A stretch of DNA of 64,000 nucleotides, taken from NCBI GenBank assembly GCA_963693365.1, contig CAVNZM010000007.1, positions 10,416,001 through 10,480,000 of the forward strand, in the 5' to 3' direction. The notes below the pieces were generated by a model. The model was not told the origin of the DNA and did not search any database. It worked only from the letters and a program-made list of their open reading frames with translations. Both the position numbers and the translations under genes were made by a program. Of the stretch, positions 13,089 to 24,359 are shown in pieces; within the stretch, counting starts at the first letter, position 1; every line of letters starts with the position of its first letter. Origin of the DNA: Amoebidium appalachense. Its lineage: Eukaryota > Ichthyosporea.

Positions 13089-13808
13089 ATGGCGAAACCA
13101 AAAGCGACTGAATCAAAAGCGCCTGCCAAGAATGCAACAGGCGCAGCTGTGCCAAAGGCAACCACGACCAAGGCACCAGATTCTAAAGCCTCGAGCAAGG
13201 CAAAGCTAAACACACCAGCGGCTGTGCCAAGCACGGGCACTGCAGGGGCGGTCAAGCGTGCAGCCACTCAGAGTGTGAAGGGTGTGGCCAAGAAGGCTAA
13301 GCTAGACCCACAACCAGCTGCAAAACCTGCAAAACCTGCCGTACCCGTCACACAAACAAAGACAACCGGACAAACGCGGAGCAATGCAACACCCTCCCAT
13401 GCCATCGCTAGCGGGGAGAAGGCAAAGAAGAAGAAGAAAAAGAAGAACAAGCAGGCTGCAGTGCCAGAGCAGGCCGTAGATGCAAAGGGAAAGTCGGAGG
13501 GTGAGAATGAGGATGTTGAGAACGAGGATAAGAGTGATGGAGATGACATAGATGATATCTTTCAAGATGCAGCAACAAAAGTTGCAGCGAAAGTAGCGGA
13601 GGCGAAGAAAAAGGCCGAGCAGGAAAAGATTAAAAAGGCAAAGGCTGACGTTAAACCGGAGGATGAGTCGTTTTTTGACAGCAGAGGCCTGAACACGCAG
13701 CGACGAAAGAAGGTTGAAGGTGTGTTTGTTTACACGCTGGACGAGCTAGGGGTGGGCAAAGGAGGTGACACTGAGTTGTGCCCGTTTGACTGCAAGTGCT
13801 GTTATTGA
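13089..13808 (+). CDS. DUF1764-family lysine-rich protein, intronless
   Basis: A single uninterrupted 239-codon frame runs from ATG 13089 to TGA. Residues 1-140 are Ala/Lys/Thr-rich and disordered-looking, with a basic [10 protein letters not shown] run near residue 115 that could be a nuclear or nucleolar signal. An acidic patch (ENEDVENEDKSDGDDIDDIF) and a charged coiled-coil-like stretch of K/A/E follow. The C-terminus carries the family signature: FFDSRGL, then VEGVFVYTLDELGVGKGGDT and CPFDCKCCY ending at the stop. DUF1764 is a conserved eukaryotic family without an assigned biochemical role as far as I know. It is the only intronless gene found here and diverges from the NCBP3-like gene across about 530 bp, so the two may share a promoter region. 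The start is well supported: it is the first ATG of the open frame, with a purine at -3. Confidence 0.9.
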   Translation: MAKPKATESKAPAKNATGAAVPKATTTKAPDSKASSKAKLNTPAAVPSTGTAGAVKRAATQSVKGVAKKAKLDPQPAAKPAKPAVPVTQTKTTGQTRSNATPSHAIASGEKAKKKKKKKNKQAAVPEQAVDAKGKSEGENEDVENEDKSDGDDIDDIFQDAATKVAAKVAEAKKKAEQEKIKKAKADVKPEDESFFDSRGLNTQRRKKVEGVFVYTLDELGVGKGGDTELCPFDCKCCY

Positions 13809-15483
13809 GTATAGACCCTTCTGTGTGTATTATTTAGTTGAAGGCTGGGTGAAGATAGCAGTTTCAACGTAGGGGGAAAGGTGGGATGGTCTGTATTGCT
13901 GTTAGTATGTACGTTTTTCTCCAGGGCCACTACTGTATTGGAGCTCAGTTTATTCATATGAGAGCTAATTTTTGAGTTGAACACGTTGAAAGCATCATGA
14001 TTGCATGGAAAGTGCACGTTTCCCCAGTGGCTTTGGTGAGTATAACACCATTTCAATATCAATAGACCAAGTCATATCACTATGGTTGATATGTCAAAAG
14101 GCCGGTGCTACAGTACGCGCCATGCACATACGACATACCCGCCCAAGTATGCATGTATGCACACACGCACATACAAGTAGCATAGGCATACGTGGCAAAC
14201 ACAAGCCCGTCGCAACACTCCGACCTGTCTGCACACACCCTGACACACGTACAGTCAAGTTGACCGTGGCAGCACGCTGAGCCCCTACTGTATTCCCCTC
14301 GTCGAAGCTGATTGGCTTATGCCGTGTGACCAACTAATGACAATTAGCCGTACCTGACGGATCTGCCGTGTTACGCGATCTTTATGCACATAAGTTGGCC
14401 CTCTATACAGTCATGTCTATGTATATAATGTGACTGTAAACACACGTGTAACTGTTAATTTTAATTATTTTCACAACGCATTACTGTGGGGGTGGTTATT
14501 CATGTGCATAATTATGCTGGCACTGTTACAGATAGTGATGGGCTATGTAAGTTAGATCACTATGGCGCTAACGCAGACTCGTGATCTGAAGCCAATGGGG
14601 CACAGCCTACCGCGGCCTGCCTCCAAGTGCACGGCTACGTTGGCGCTTTGCTTTTTCCTGTTGCGGTTTTTTCTTTCTCTCTGCATGGAGGCTGGGGATT
14701 ATTGCATGTTTAGAGGGAGAAGGGTGGCCATATGTGGGTAGCGGGCAATATTACATACATTTGTTTTATCTCTCTGTTTATTTACCGCCCCAATTAGTTT
14801 TTAGCTGAGTGGAAGCGCATAAACACCGTCGCATGGTCAACGCACACGTTAGTCCAAGCAGAAGTAGTCTGTTACCCCTTGAACAGGCTGCTGTGTTGAA
14901 TCGTTTTCCAAAAAGCAAGCTGGCAACAGATAAATAGCCATCTCTCATCATTTTATTCAGCCTTTTTGCGCGTCCAAGTACTTGCCGGTGTGGGCTCTAC
15001 AGGCACGTTCATCCAGGCACTGTCTTCATCTATACTTGGAAAACTCGTCGTGACGACTGAACCACCCTGCCTGGTAAGGCGTGTGCATCTTGCTGTGACA
15101 GGCCGGGCTATAGTTTGTATGCACGCTTAACCTTAAGCCTTTTATAATACAGGGTTGTGTGTACTTTTTGAAGGTGAGGCTCTCGGTAGAGCAACGGCCT
15201 TCCTCTCTAAATCACACGGGTGGGAAGGCTCTTGCCGGTTCGTCGCTTTGGTTGCTGAGATAAAAAACAACCATTCATCGCTTTAGGGTGTTTGGGCTGT
15301 GCAAAGGCTTCCAAGAGCAACTAAGAGAGAGCTTCGTGCATGACATGCTTGAAAGGAACCTTGAGGTCGAACTTTCTAACGGCGGGTCTGCACATGCAAG
15401 TGAGAGTAGAAGCTAAGACACCTTGTCGGCACTGCAGGTTCCAGGCAGAGTAACAGCGTCACCAGCGTGTCTTCTTCTTTCTG
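13809..15483. other. Intergenic region with no recognised gene
   Basis: It follows the DUF1764 stop. The composition is ordinary, with few simple repeats and no convincing exon. A degenerate tRNA-like D arm (GCTC-TCGGTA-GAGC) occurs near 15180 but the rest does not fold as a tRNA. Confidence 0.6.
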
Positions 15484-17189
15484 ATGACGCTAGAGAAGAT
15501 GGTTAATTTTTGGTGCCCGTGTGTGTCTGCGGAGGAGGAGAAGGTACGTTGGTCTTTGCCCGTGGGTGGTAGCTGCTCTTGGCGTCACTTGGCAACACTG
15601 TGTGTGCGTTGAGCCCCGTATTAAATACATCTGCACTGTTGTGAAAGAGCACGTTTGCAATGCTCTCCCTCGTGAGACCATACGTCTATTTAAGTTGTGT
15701 TCAGTCAGCTGTGTCCTTGCCCCGCTCATATGGTTTTCCTTGGGCCCTGCACTGGCCGCCTGGAACCTGTCTGTCCCATTTGTGTGCAAACCCTGCTTTC
15801 GTTCTTGGAAATATGTTGTGCAACTGTCCTGGCTCTTTCTGGGCCTCGTGGACTTGCAAGTGCTCCTCTTAAGCTTCCATGTTCACTTCTCCCTTTTACC
15901 ACGAGCTTGCTTAAGGTTCTTGGCTTGGGTCGCTTTCGCAACACACGTCCGTGTGTACGGGGAGTTGTCTCTACTGGCAAACTGCATGTACGTTTGCTAC
16001 ATGCACAACACAAACACATACACCATCTTTTTTATTGTGTCTGCACTATGCACCACAAGTGAGCAAGTGCATCACGGACTTGTTTTTACTACTGGTCACG
16101 GGATTTCAGGACAGTATAGTACCGTCTTACAGTACGGTTGTTGTTTCCTTTTGTGTGTGTGTGGGGGGGGTGGGGGGGTGGGGGGGGGGGGGGGGGGGGG
16201 GGGGGACTGTTCGAATGCAAAGCTGATATGACGTGACGCTCTCGTTGTTTGATACCAAACTGCATGAATTTCGTAGGCACCCGTCAACAAAACAACTCTT
16301 CCGACAATTACTCGTACTTCTTGTTTCTCGTGTACAACGGTGTGCTTGCGTTGACAACATAGCACATGCACGAAGCTTTTTTGCCAAGCCTTTCCTCTTG
16401 TTTGCCGTTGGTAATTTGCTTTTCTCGCCAGTGTCCATGCAAGTCCCTTTTTCTTATTGTCTCTTTGTTATACTTGCTCTCTCCCACCCCTTCCCCCGAC
16501 TCCGTACCCTGCTCAGAGTTGTTTGGTTGTGCATAAATTTTATGTACCTTTCTCCTGTGTGTGCCCCCCCCCCCCCCCCCCCCCCCTGCCCCCTTCGTCT
16601 CTCTCTCTCTCTCCCCCCCCCCCCCCCCCCCCCCTTCCCCCGGGGGGCATAGCTTTCCGTTCGAAGACGTTAAAGTTCCGCCCTAGTAAGCGTGTTACTA
16701 CCCTGCGGCGTGGGTCAAATCTCATATTTTCCCCTCTGATTGCGAATTCTGCGGCCTTCGGGACTTAATTCTTTTCAGCTGGTGTAGTATGTTAGCCAGG
16801 GAAGTATCGACTTAGGGTAGCGACGGGGGAGCTTCCTAGAAGCCCCGTCTCCTGAGTTCCCATCTATATTTTTCTTGCTTCTGCTTACTGCTGCAACTTT
16901 AACCCCCGGCCTTTCCCACTGCCCTTGCCTGCATAGGCAACCCTGCTCGTCTCTGATCAAGACGGGTGACCTACCCATGTTCAAGTGAAACAGTATCTGA
17001 GCTGGGTTTCGTTAACGAGGTGAATATGTCGAAACTCGGGTACTGTGGATGACGCGGGCCCCCCCTGAGGATGGGCTCTGCTTATTATGCATACTCTTTA
17101 TGTATGGCTTGCATTCTGGATCGTGTTATCCGTTTGTTCTTGTGTACTTCGTACTTTTTGACGCATTCAAACCCCCCCTCTTCCCTCGG

Positions 17190-17248
<59 letters not shown>

Positions 17249-17312
17249 CCCTCCCTCCCTCTCCCTCTCTCCCTCCCCTCGCCCCCTCTTTACCCCCCCC
17301 CCCCCCCCTCTC

Positions 17313-17344
<32 letters not shown>

Positions 17345-17376
17345 ACTCTCCCTGTCCCTCCCCTCACCCTCTCTTT

Positions 17377-17413
<37 letters not shown>

Positions 17414-17865
17414 CCTCTCGCGCTTTACTTCCATGCAACCGGGCATGGTTGCTCTGTGTCGTGCATCTGTAAGCACATACACATTTTTCGCTGCACTGCA
17501 TTAGTTTGCACACACATCTTCACCGTTTTGCTCATCTTGCTTGCATAAGCAACCCTGCTCGTCTTTGATCAAGACGGGTTGACCCCCCAAGTTCAGTTGA
17601 TGCTGCTGTCTGAGTTGGAGAGTCGTATATACGCGGGCTAAGGGGTCGAAACTCAGACGCAATTGATGACTTGGGCCCTCCCTGAGGATGGGCTCTGCTT
17701 ATGACGCATACTGTGCGCATGGATGATGTTGCATACTTGAATGTTTGCCTTTGCATGTGTCCTGCACCATGCTTCTCATCGTGTATGCATACTTCGTACC
17801 GTGTTCTGCATTCAAACCCCCCTCTCTCCCCTCATTCTTCCTTTCCTATCCTTCCTCCCCTTCCT

Positions 17866-17897
<32 letters not shown>

Positions 17898-18482
17898 CAC
17901 CACGTTTCCTCCCTCCCTACACTTCTTTTCCTTCCTGCGCTTCCTCCCCTCCCCCCTCGCCCCCTTGCCCCCAAAGATGGGCTCTTCTCGTTGTGTATAC
18001 TCTTTCTGTGTGGGTTGCACTCTGTGTAGTCATGTCCGTGAACGTGTACTTTCGTACTTCATAACACATCGCACCCCTTACCCCCCCTTCCCCCCCTCAA
18101 GACATACGCACGCAGTGCGCGCGCGCACACACAAACACACACGCACACTGCCGACTTGATTGCTTCCTGAATGCCAAGCATAAAGGCTTTTCACCTGATA
18201 CGCTGCTGGTGGTGATGTGCGTGTTTTTGCCTTTGGAGATGTCTATGGAATTGTAATCGTTGCTCGCTTCAGATAAAGCGCCACACCACCACAACCACCA
18301 CCCACCCTCCCTCCCTCTCCCAAGGATAGGCTATGCTCGTGAATGTGTGCTTCGTCCTCTATAGCGCACTCTATCCCCCCCTCCCCTGATGCACTCTTCG
18401 TGTGTGCTTCGTCAAAAACATGCATTGTGTTGCCAGTCGTGATAATGACCTCGCACTCTGTCCTAAATTCTATCCACTACTA

Positions 18483-18528
<46 letters not shown>

Positions 18529-18964
18529 ACAACACACACGGGGGGGGGGGGGGGGGGGGGGGGGGGGTTGTCTCATTTGCATAATACAGCTATGCTTTAT
18601 TCGACGAAGGCATCAATTGTTCATTTTCTCGTTTGCTTGCTGTTTTGTGTCTCCTCTTGCTCATGTTTGCTTCGTCAAGCACTTCGGTCCCTGAACACAT
18701 ACATACGAAGCATATCAGCGCACTTCCACGCTCATGCACAGGCAGTCTACACATCACCTCGACCTATGATACCTGCATGTTTGTTTTTGATAGCAAATGC
18801 TGAACACAGGAGCATGTTTGGAAACATTTTGCTCACAACCACGGTGCCTTTTACAGCCAGCAAGGAAAAGAATCCGCATTGACAAGACGATGATTGGCGA
18901 GCCCACAAACTTTCAACACACAACACACTTGGGCACAACAGACATGGCAAACAACACAGTCCAT
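15484..18964 (+). CDS. CDC42 small effector (CDC42SE/SPEC)-like CRIB protein, two firm exons, 3' end unresolved
   Basis: Exon 1 is 15484-15543 (MTLEKMVNFWCPCVSAEEEK, donor gtacgt) and exon 2 is 18857-18964 (acceptor cttttacag, donor gtacgt), both phase 0. Exon 2 encodes ARKRIRIDKTM followed by IGEPTNFQHTTHLG, which fits the CRIB consensus I-S-x-P-x(2-4)-F-x-H-x(2)-H-x-G. The layout of a short N-terminus with FW and two cysteines, then a basic RKRIRIDKTMIGEP segment and CRIB, mirrors animal CDC42SE proteins, which are palmitoylated on N-terminal cysteines and bind GTP-CDC42 at the membrane. A second in-frame ATG at 15499 gives a more SPEC-like N-terminus. A possible third exon starts at 19188 or 19191 (VYEWPPARPPTIETLFYP) but runs straight into a C tract with no GT donor. 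A similar VETPLYP-stop lies at 19505-19528. The intron is 3.3 kb and holds several repeat copies. Confidence 0.75.
16925..17172 (-). repeat. Dispersed G-tract-linked repeat, short-form subfamily
   Basis: This is an inverted copy ending GCATTCAAAC and then a C tract. It contains the CGTTAACG palindrome and the CCTGAGGATGGGCTCTGCTT block. It lies in the CDC42SE-like intron, next to a second copy of the other subfamily. Confidence 0.85.
17421..17817 (-). repeat. Dispersed G-tract-linked repeat, near-full copy
   Basis: This is the inverted counterpart of 3932-4351 and 28772-29211. It ends CTGCATTCAAAC followed by C-rich sequence. In this orientation GGGTCGAAACT resembles a Pol III B box, and CTGAGTT/AACTCAG forms a 7-bp stem around it. 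Confidence 0.88.
17977..18068 (-). repeat. Dispersed repeat, partial diverged copy
   Basis: It shares GATGGGCTC-TT, the -TGTATACTCTTT- block and a terminal TACTTC-ATAACACATCGC before a C tract with the short-form copies, at clearly lower identity. Confidence 0.6.
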
Positions 18965-19054
18965 GTACGTGCTTTCCTCTTTCTTCATGTTGGTGTTTGT
19001 GATGGCACCAATTTTAGTGCCACAAATGCATGAAAATACTCTTTATCTTTAGTC

Positions 19055-19064
<10 letters not shown>

Positions 19065-19108
<44 letters not shown>
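19065..19108. repeat. 44-bp G homopolymer after a T run
   Basis: T10 passes directly into G44, an example of the T-to-G (C-to-A on the other strand) junctions seen repeatedly in the window. Confidence 0.95.
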
Positions 19109-19109
<1 letters not shown>

Positions 19110-19187
19110 CTTGTGTGGATGTGTACACACGGTATGTGCACGGATGGGCTTGTATTTATGTTTTTCACTTGCACTAGAAATGTGCAG

Positions 19188-19240
19188 CAGGTGTACGAGT
19201 GGCCCCCCGCACGACCACCCACCATCGAGACACTCTTCTA

Positions 19241-19242
<2 letters not shown>
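19188..19242 (+). other. Candidate third exon of the CDC42SE-like gene
   Basis: After the acceptor tgtgcag the frame reads QVYEWPPARPPTIETLFYP in phase 0, compatible with exon 2. It then enters a long C tract without a donor, so its end, and whether it is used, cannot be decided from sequence. It is listed so that it is not lost. Confidence 0.35.
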
Positions 19243-19272
<30 letters not shown>

Positions 19273-19457
19273 CCCCTGCCCTTCCCCTTGCCCCCTCAAC
19301 CCCCTCACCCACCCCTACCCACTCACACACGCAAACACATGCACACATCCATTCACTCCCCACCCACCCACCCACCTACCCATCAACCCGTTCCTCCACC
19401 ATCCACTCACACCATCTCCCACCCAATTCTACCCCTCCACCCCCCTCCCCTCCCCTT

Positions 19458-19503
<46 letters not shown>

Positions 19504-19534
19504 CGTGGAGACACCCTTGTATCCCTAACCTAAC

Positions 19535-19565
<31 letters not shown>

Positions 19566-19738
19566 AAAAAAAAAAAAGGTGGCCGACGGACATTTTCGGC
19601 AGTTTTTCCCTGTCTTTTTACTTGCTTGTTTTTGTAGATGGCTTTTTCCAATACTGTGACTGGTGGTGTGCATGCGCTTTCAACTGTATGTGGGTGTGGT
19701 AGCGATGGTAGTCCGGACATGGTGATGTAGATGGATTG

Positions 19739-19769
<31 letters not shown>

Positions 19770-21383
19770 AGGATCAAGCATGTGCTCGTACATATCCCTT
19801 GGGTTATATGGCAGCTGACAAACATGCTTTCCAACCAGCTACCAGAAATCCAGACAAATATGACGTCAAAGGGGGGCTACAAGAAGTAACCTCTTAGTAA
19901 GTGTTTTGCCGGTTTCACACAGCATCGCGCGTCGTCAAGATTAGTGATTGCTGTCTGTAACACTGTCCTCGAAGATGGCGGGTCGATGCTGGCTGAGACG
20001 TTGCTTAGACAGGTGCACTAGGTTTGCTGTCTCTGGCCCTCACATTATTATTGCTGTACATTTTACTCGGTGGTGGGTGAAGAAGGCAGTCTTAGATAGG
20101 CTTTAAGGTCGCAGTATTTCCCCCACTTCCCCTCGCTGTGACACTCCGGCACCTACCATATACCCCACCGATACTTAGAATTGCGACACACAAACTTGCG
20201 GCTCTTGCTTAGTGATTGCCGGACCCGCCTGCCGGTTGGGCGGATAGTATGCGTACATAGACATTATGGGGGTGGGGATAAAGGTATCTTATTATCGCAG
20301 GAAGCGTGAATGGCAGGCTACGGCCTCAACTAAAGGTGGCCCCGGTTGGACGAGTGTAACACTTTGCCAACTTGTGGGTTTGAACGTGAATCAAATTTTT
20401 TATGACTCTAAGGAGGTAAATTTTGTTTATTGTGCCGTTCATGCATGTCTGGTATAGATTTGTGTTGCGAATGTGTTAAGGGGACGTGCAATGGCAGTTT
20501 CTAAAAGTACTTTGACTCCTGAATGTAGATGTGCGGATGGAATGCATATAGTGATGGATGGCGTGGCGTTATCCTGCAAATTTGTTGTATACGTATATAT
20601 GTTGTCCTGCTGCGCCGACATGCAAAACCGCAGGCCTGTAAAAGAAGGGCTGGGGTGTGTTCTGCATTAAGCTTTTCTGAACACTTGCATGTGCATATGC
20701 TTTGCTTCGTGCATGCCACAAGGGTAGATCTAACTATATAGTTCATGATTTGTGTCATAGTCGCATAAAACATGCCCGTCCTTGCAACTTGCAAGCTCGG
20801 CATTGCCGCCATCAGCATGGCTGTCCTGATGATCCCGGCCATGCACATGAATGCCAACGATGGTCATAGAGCACAAGAAAAATAGGGCCACATAATTGCC
20901 TGTGTTTCATGGGCAGCCCTTGTGCCTCGTAGCTTGGTTTCCGTATTTTAACCTGCACGCCCCTCGAATGATGGCCTCTCAGAAGTAGCCGGCTGGTGCT
21001 CACCAAGGCCCGCGAGCAGCCGTCCAAGGCCGTCTGCCTTGCCCATTATATTGCACCTAATTAGGCTCGCAAACGACAACTTCTATTGGATGTAAACGCA
21101 GCGATGTCGCGCAAACCAATCAAAAGTGCCGATATGATCAGCTGTACTGCGCATGCACTCGCACTTGCCAGCCAGCATGCACTGAACGGGCCACGCACTC
21201 AGCAGTGCTGCAGCTGGCAGACACCGTGTTTACGCACTATTTGGCACCGGTTTATACAGGTAGATAGACTCGAGCTCTACTATATAGCCACTATAGCCTT
21301 AGCCTTGACACCGTGTAGACTAAAGTTAAGCGCGCTCTTACACGTCTTAGGCTGTATTATATTGTGCGAAGGGACACTGCAAG
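19243..21383. other. Spacer without recognised genes
   Basis: The first 600 bp are C tracts, a (CA)n array at 19459-19502 and a C-to-A homopolymer junction at about 19533-19577. A G tract lies at 19741-19769. From 19800 to 21383 the sequence is ordinary, with no exon I can support; it presumably includes the promoter of the downstream tail-anchored gene. Confidence 0.55.
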
Positions 21384-22819
21384 ATGGCCAACCTGCAGCT
21401 GGACCAGGGATACCTGTTGCTCTATCATGCGCTCGTGGGCGCTATGATTTCGGCAGGCGTGCAGGTGTGTGCTTGGCGTTTCAGGAGGGGGAGGGGAAGG
21501 ATTTTATGTATAATATTGGTTGTTTGTGGTTGGTTAGGCAATGTCGGTGATGTTCAGATTTTGGGGCCCGTGGGAGGTGTTTGGCTGGGTGTGCTGTGGG
21601 AGGGCCCTCAAGATTGGAGGGTGTGGGGCGGGGTGGGGGGAGGAGGAGGGGGGGGGGTGGGGGGCGGGGGGGGGGTGGAGGGGGGGGCTTTGGGGAAGGG
21701 GGGGAGGGGGGAGGGGTTGGGGGGAAGGGGGATAGGATAGGGAGAACAGGAAGGAAGTATCGGGGATTGTTTTGCGAAAGAGATCTGGGGAATCTTCGGT
21801 TTTGGCAGGTTTGAAGGCCGTGAAGGAGCTGTTTTTTTGTGGGTGATAATAGATGTTTTCCCCATGTTTTGTTTTACGTGAGCTCGAGGGGTGGCCGTGC
21901 TTCTAAGCACACATAGAGACTGGTGTTCTTCTAACTTAAAGTGGTGGGAGACGAGACTGAAGTGTAGTGGGTGGGACACATAAATTTCGACGAAGATCTA
22001 GTAAGCCTCTTTAGCCTTAATGTAAAGTTGCCCGGTTTGGTGGTAGAGTGTTTAGACAGGTGGAAAAGGTGGCGGCCGGTGTGTGTGCGTTTGTGTGTGT
22101 GTGTGTGGGGAGGGGGGGGATAAAAACAAGGAATTGAAAAACCTTGAAAACGATCGAAGTACTTTCTGTAGGAGGGAAGGTGGAGGGGGAGAAGGTGGGG
22201 CGATTGGGAGAGGATAAGTGATGAAACTGAACGGGTTCTGCTTTTTGCAATCTTCCAGTGTCTCTATGTTCCAAACATTAACAGCCCCTTCCTACCCTGC
22301 TTCGGCCTAAGTCACACACACAGCTTCAGTCACACACGCTGGCACGCACAAACAACCCACCTTATTCATTGCCCTTTCCCTCACCTAGCTCCCTCCTTTC
22401 CTCGTCCCAGCCACCCCATCTCTAGTTGCTAAATAACCAACCTTTGTGCCACCAGGATGTGCAACAACCCGTAATGGAGTACGGGCAGGGCTACGCCATC
22501 ATCAGTGGTCAGGGGGTAGTTGGCAATGACATCTTCCAGCTGCACTTTTCAGCCATGGGCGACAGGGTGCTGATGCGCACGGCCAGGCACGTGGGTGCAG
22601 CAGCAGACAGTGTGGCCTTTAGGAACTTTGAGCGGCCCACGAAGGGGGACATGTACGTCATGGGCCTGACGGCAAGCAACTACATTGATAAGCAGGTGGG
22701 AAGCGGGGGGGGTTTGTGTGGGGGGGAGGGGGAGGGGGGGGGGGGGGTTGGATGTAGGGGAAAGGGGGGAGGGGGCGGTGGGGATAGGGGGAGTGGTGGG
22801 GGATTGAGGGGACAGTTGT

Positions 22820-22851
<32 letters not shown>

Positions 22852-23667
22852 GGAAGGAGGGGAGGAGGGAGAGGGCAAGGGGGGGGGATGGAACGGTGAG
22901 GAGAGGGGGGGGGGGGGGGGGGGGCGGGGGGGGGGAATGGAGGGGACGGTGGGGAGGGGGGGGGGGGGGGACAGGCAGTGTTCGTGTGTGTGTACGAGGA
23001 GAAGGTGTTTTATGGGAGGTCTGTTTTTTGGGACGTGTGTGTGTGTGTGTGTGTGTTGTGTGTGTGTTGGGGGAGGAGGGTGGAGGGTGCGGGGAGGATT
23101 GGGGGCAGGTTGACGGGGAAGGAGGAATTGGAGTTGGCAAATAGTCTGCCGTCCCCCCATCCCCTCTTCCTCTCGAACCGTATCATATGGGTGGGTTTAT
23201 CACAGGGCGTGTGTTAGGGAGGCATGGGGGGGGGGGGGGGGGGGGGGGGGGCACATGGTGTAGTGAAAGAGATTTTATGGTGCCATTGCGGGGCTCGATG
23301 GAGGCAAACGTGTGGTACTTGGTTGCTGGGGCTGGGGGGGGGGGGGGGGGGGGGGGGAGGGGGGGGGGGGGGTGGGGGTGGGGGGGGGGAAGGGGGAGGG
23401 GGGGGGGGAGGGGGAGGGGGGGAGGGTCCTTTGGTAGCTAAGCCTGATGGTCCCAAGTGATTGCTTTGCGCAACCACATTCACATTCCAACATGCACACA
23501 CACACCCCTTCTCCTCCCCACTTTAAATACACACACATCATCTCACCCCACATCCCACCCCACCCCTTTCTCCCAAAATGGTGGTGTTCTGAGTTTGACT
23601 TTGCTCAATGTTTCATTCTCCCTCTACTTAAATTACCATCACTCCCCCCCCCCCCCCCCCCCCCCCC

Positions 23668-23707
<40 letters not shown>

Positions 23708-23982
23708 ACCCCTCCGCCCTTTCCCTAATGCCCTGCCACCCGCCACCCAACCCTTTTCTTCCTTCAGAGGCTGGCCTAATGACTGCCGCTCGCCCTGCTT
23801 TGAGCCTTGTGGTTTCAGTTCAAGGAACCACATTCATTATCCTTGCCCTACGTCGAAAGACCATCTCACGTAACTTCTACCCCGCCTCACTTGCCCAACT
23901 CACGCATCCATGCAAACACCCACATACATGCTGGAAGGCTTGTGCGTTAGTGTGCATATCATCTTGTGTGTGCACACGCGGG

Positions 23983-24054
<72 letters not shown>

Positions 24055-24282
24055 TACACACAGGACCCCAAGAAACCACAGCTCAAGGATTGTGAGCAAC
24101 TTATCAGCACCCTCAACACAAACATCTTCAAATACTACAATATGGAGGCCACGGGGTGTGAAATGCCAAAAGAGGCCCAGTCAGTTAGCGACAAACGGTG
24201 GAGAAAACGAGACATAACTGCTGTTGCTGTTGTCGTGGGAGTGATGGTGGTGGTGGGTGTGGTCTTGACTAGGAGGAGATAG
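21384..24282 (+). CDS. Unrecognised tail-anchored protein, 179 residues, three exons
   Basis: Exons 21384-21464, 22456-22695 and 24064-24282 are all phase 0 with GT-AG borders and give 179 residues from ATG to TAG. I do not recognise the family. Visible features: a short hydrophobic N-terminus (GYLLLYHALVGAMISAGVQ, about residues 9-27); a central domain with YGQGYAIISGQGVVGNDIFQ, HFSAMGDRVLMRTARHVGAA and GDMYVMGLTASNYIDKQ; a Cys-containing helix-like part with LKDCEQLISTLNTNIFKYYN; and, at the very end, KRWRKRD before about 19 hydrophobic residues (ITAVAVVVGVMVVVGVVL) closed by TRRR. One C-terminal membrane span flanked by basic residues is the layout of a tail-anchored protein of the ER, outer mitochondrial or peroxisomal membrane. 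No SNARE heptads are obvious. The second intron is G/GT-rich in its first half and C/CA-rich in its second, ending in (CA)n-CAG. Confidence 0.75.
23984..24063. repeat. (CA)n ending at an acceptor
   Basis: About 66 bp of CA, a short ATACATA interruption and a final CACACAG form the acceptor of the last exon of the tail-anchored gene. Confidence 0.95.
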
Positions 24283-24319
24283 GTGGACTGTGAGTGGACG
24301 AAGGGGTAGGAATGGGGTT

Positions 24320-24359
<40 letters not shown>

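Noticed and set aside
15170-15250. tRNA-like segment with a perfect D arm and a GGTTCG phrase
   Set aside because: Anticodon and T arms do not form at the right spacing, and the acceptor stem does not pair.
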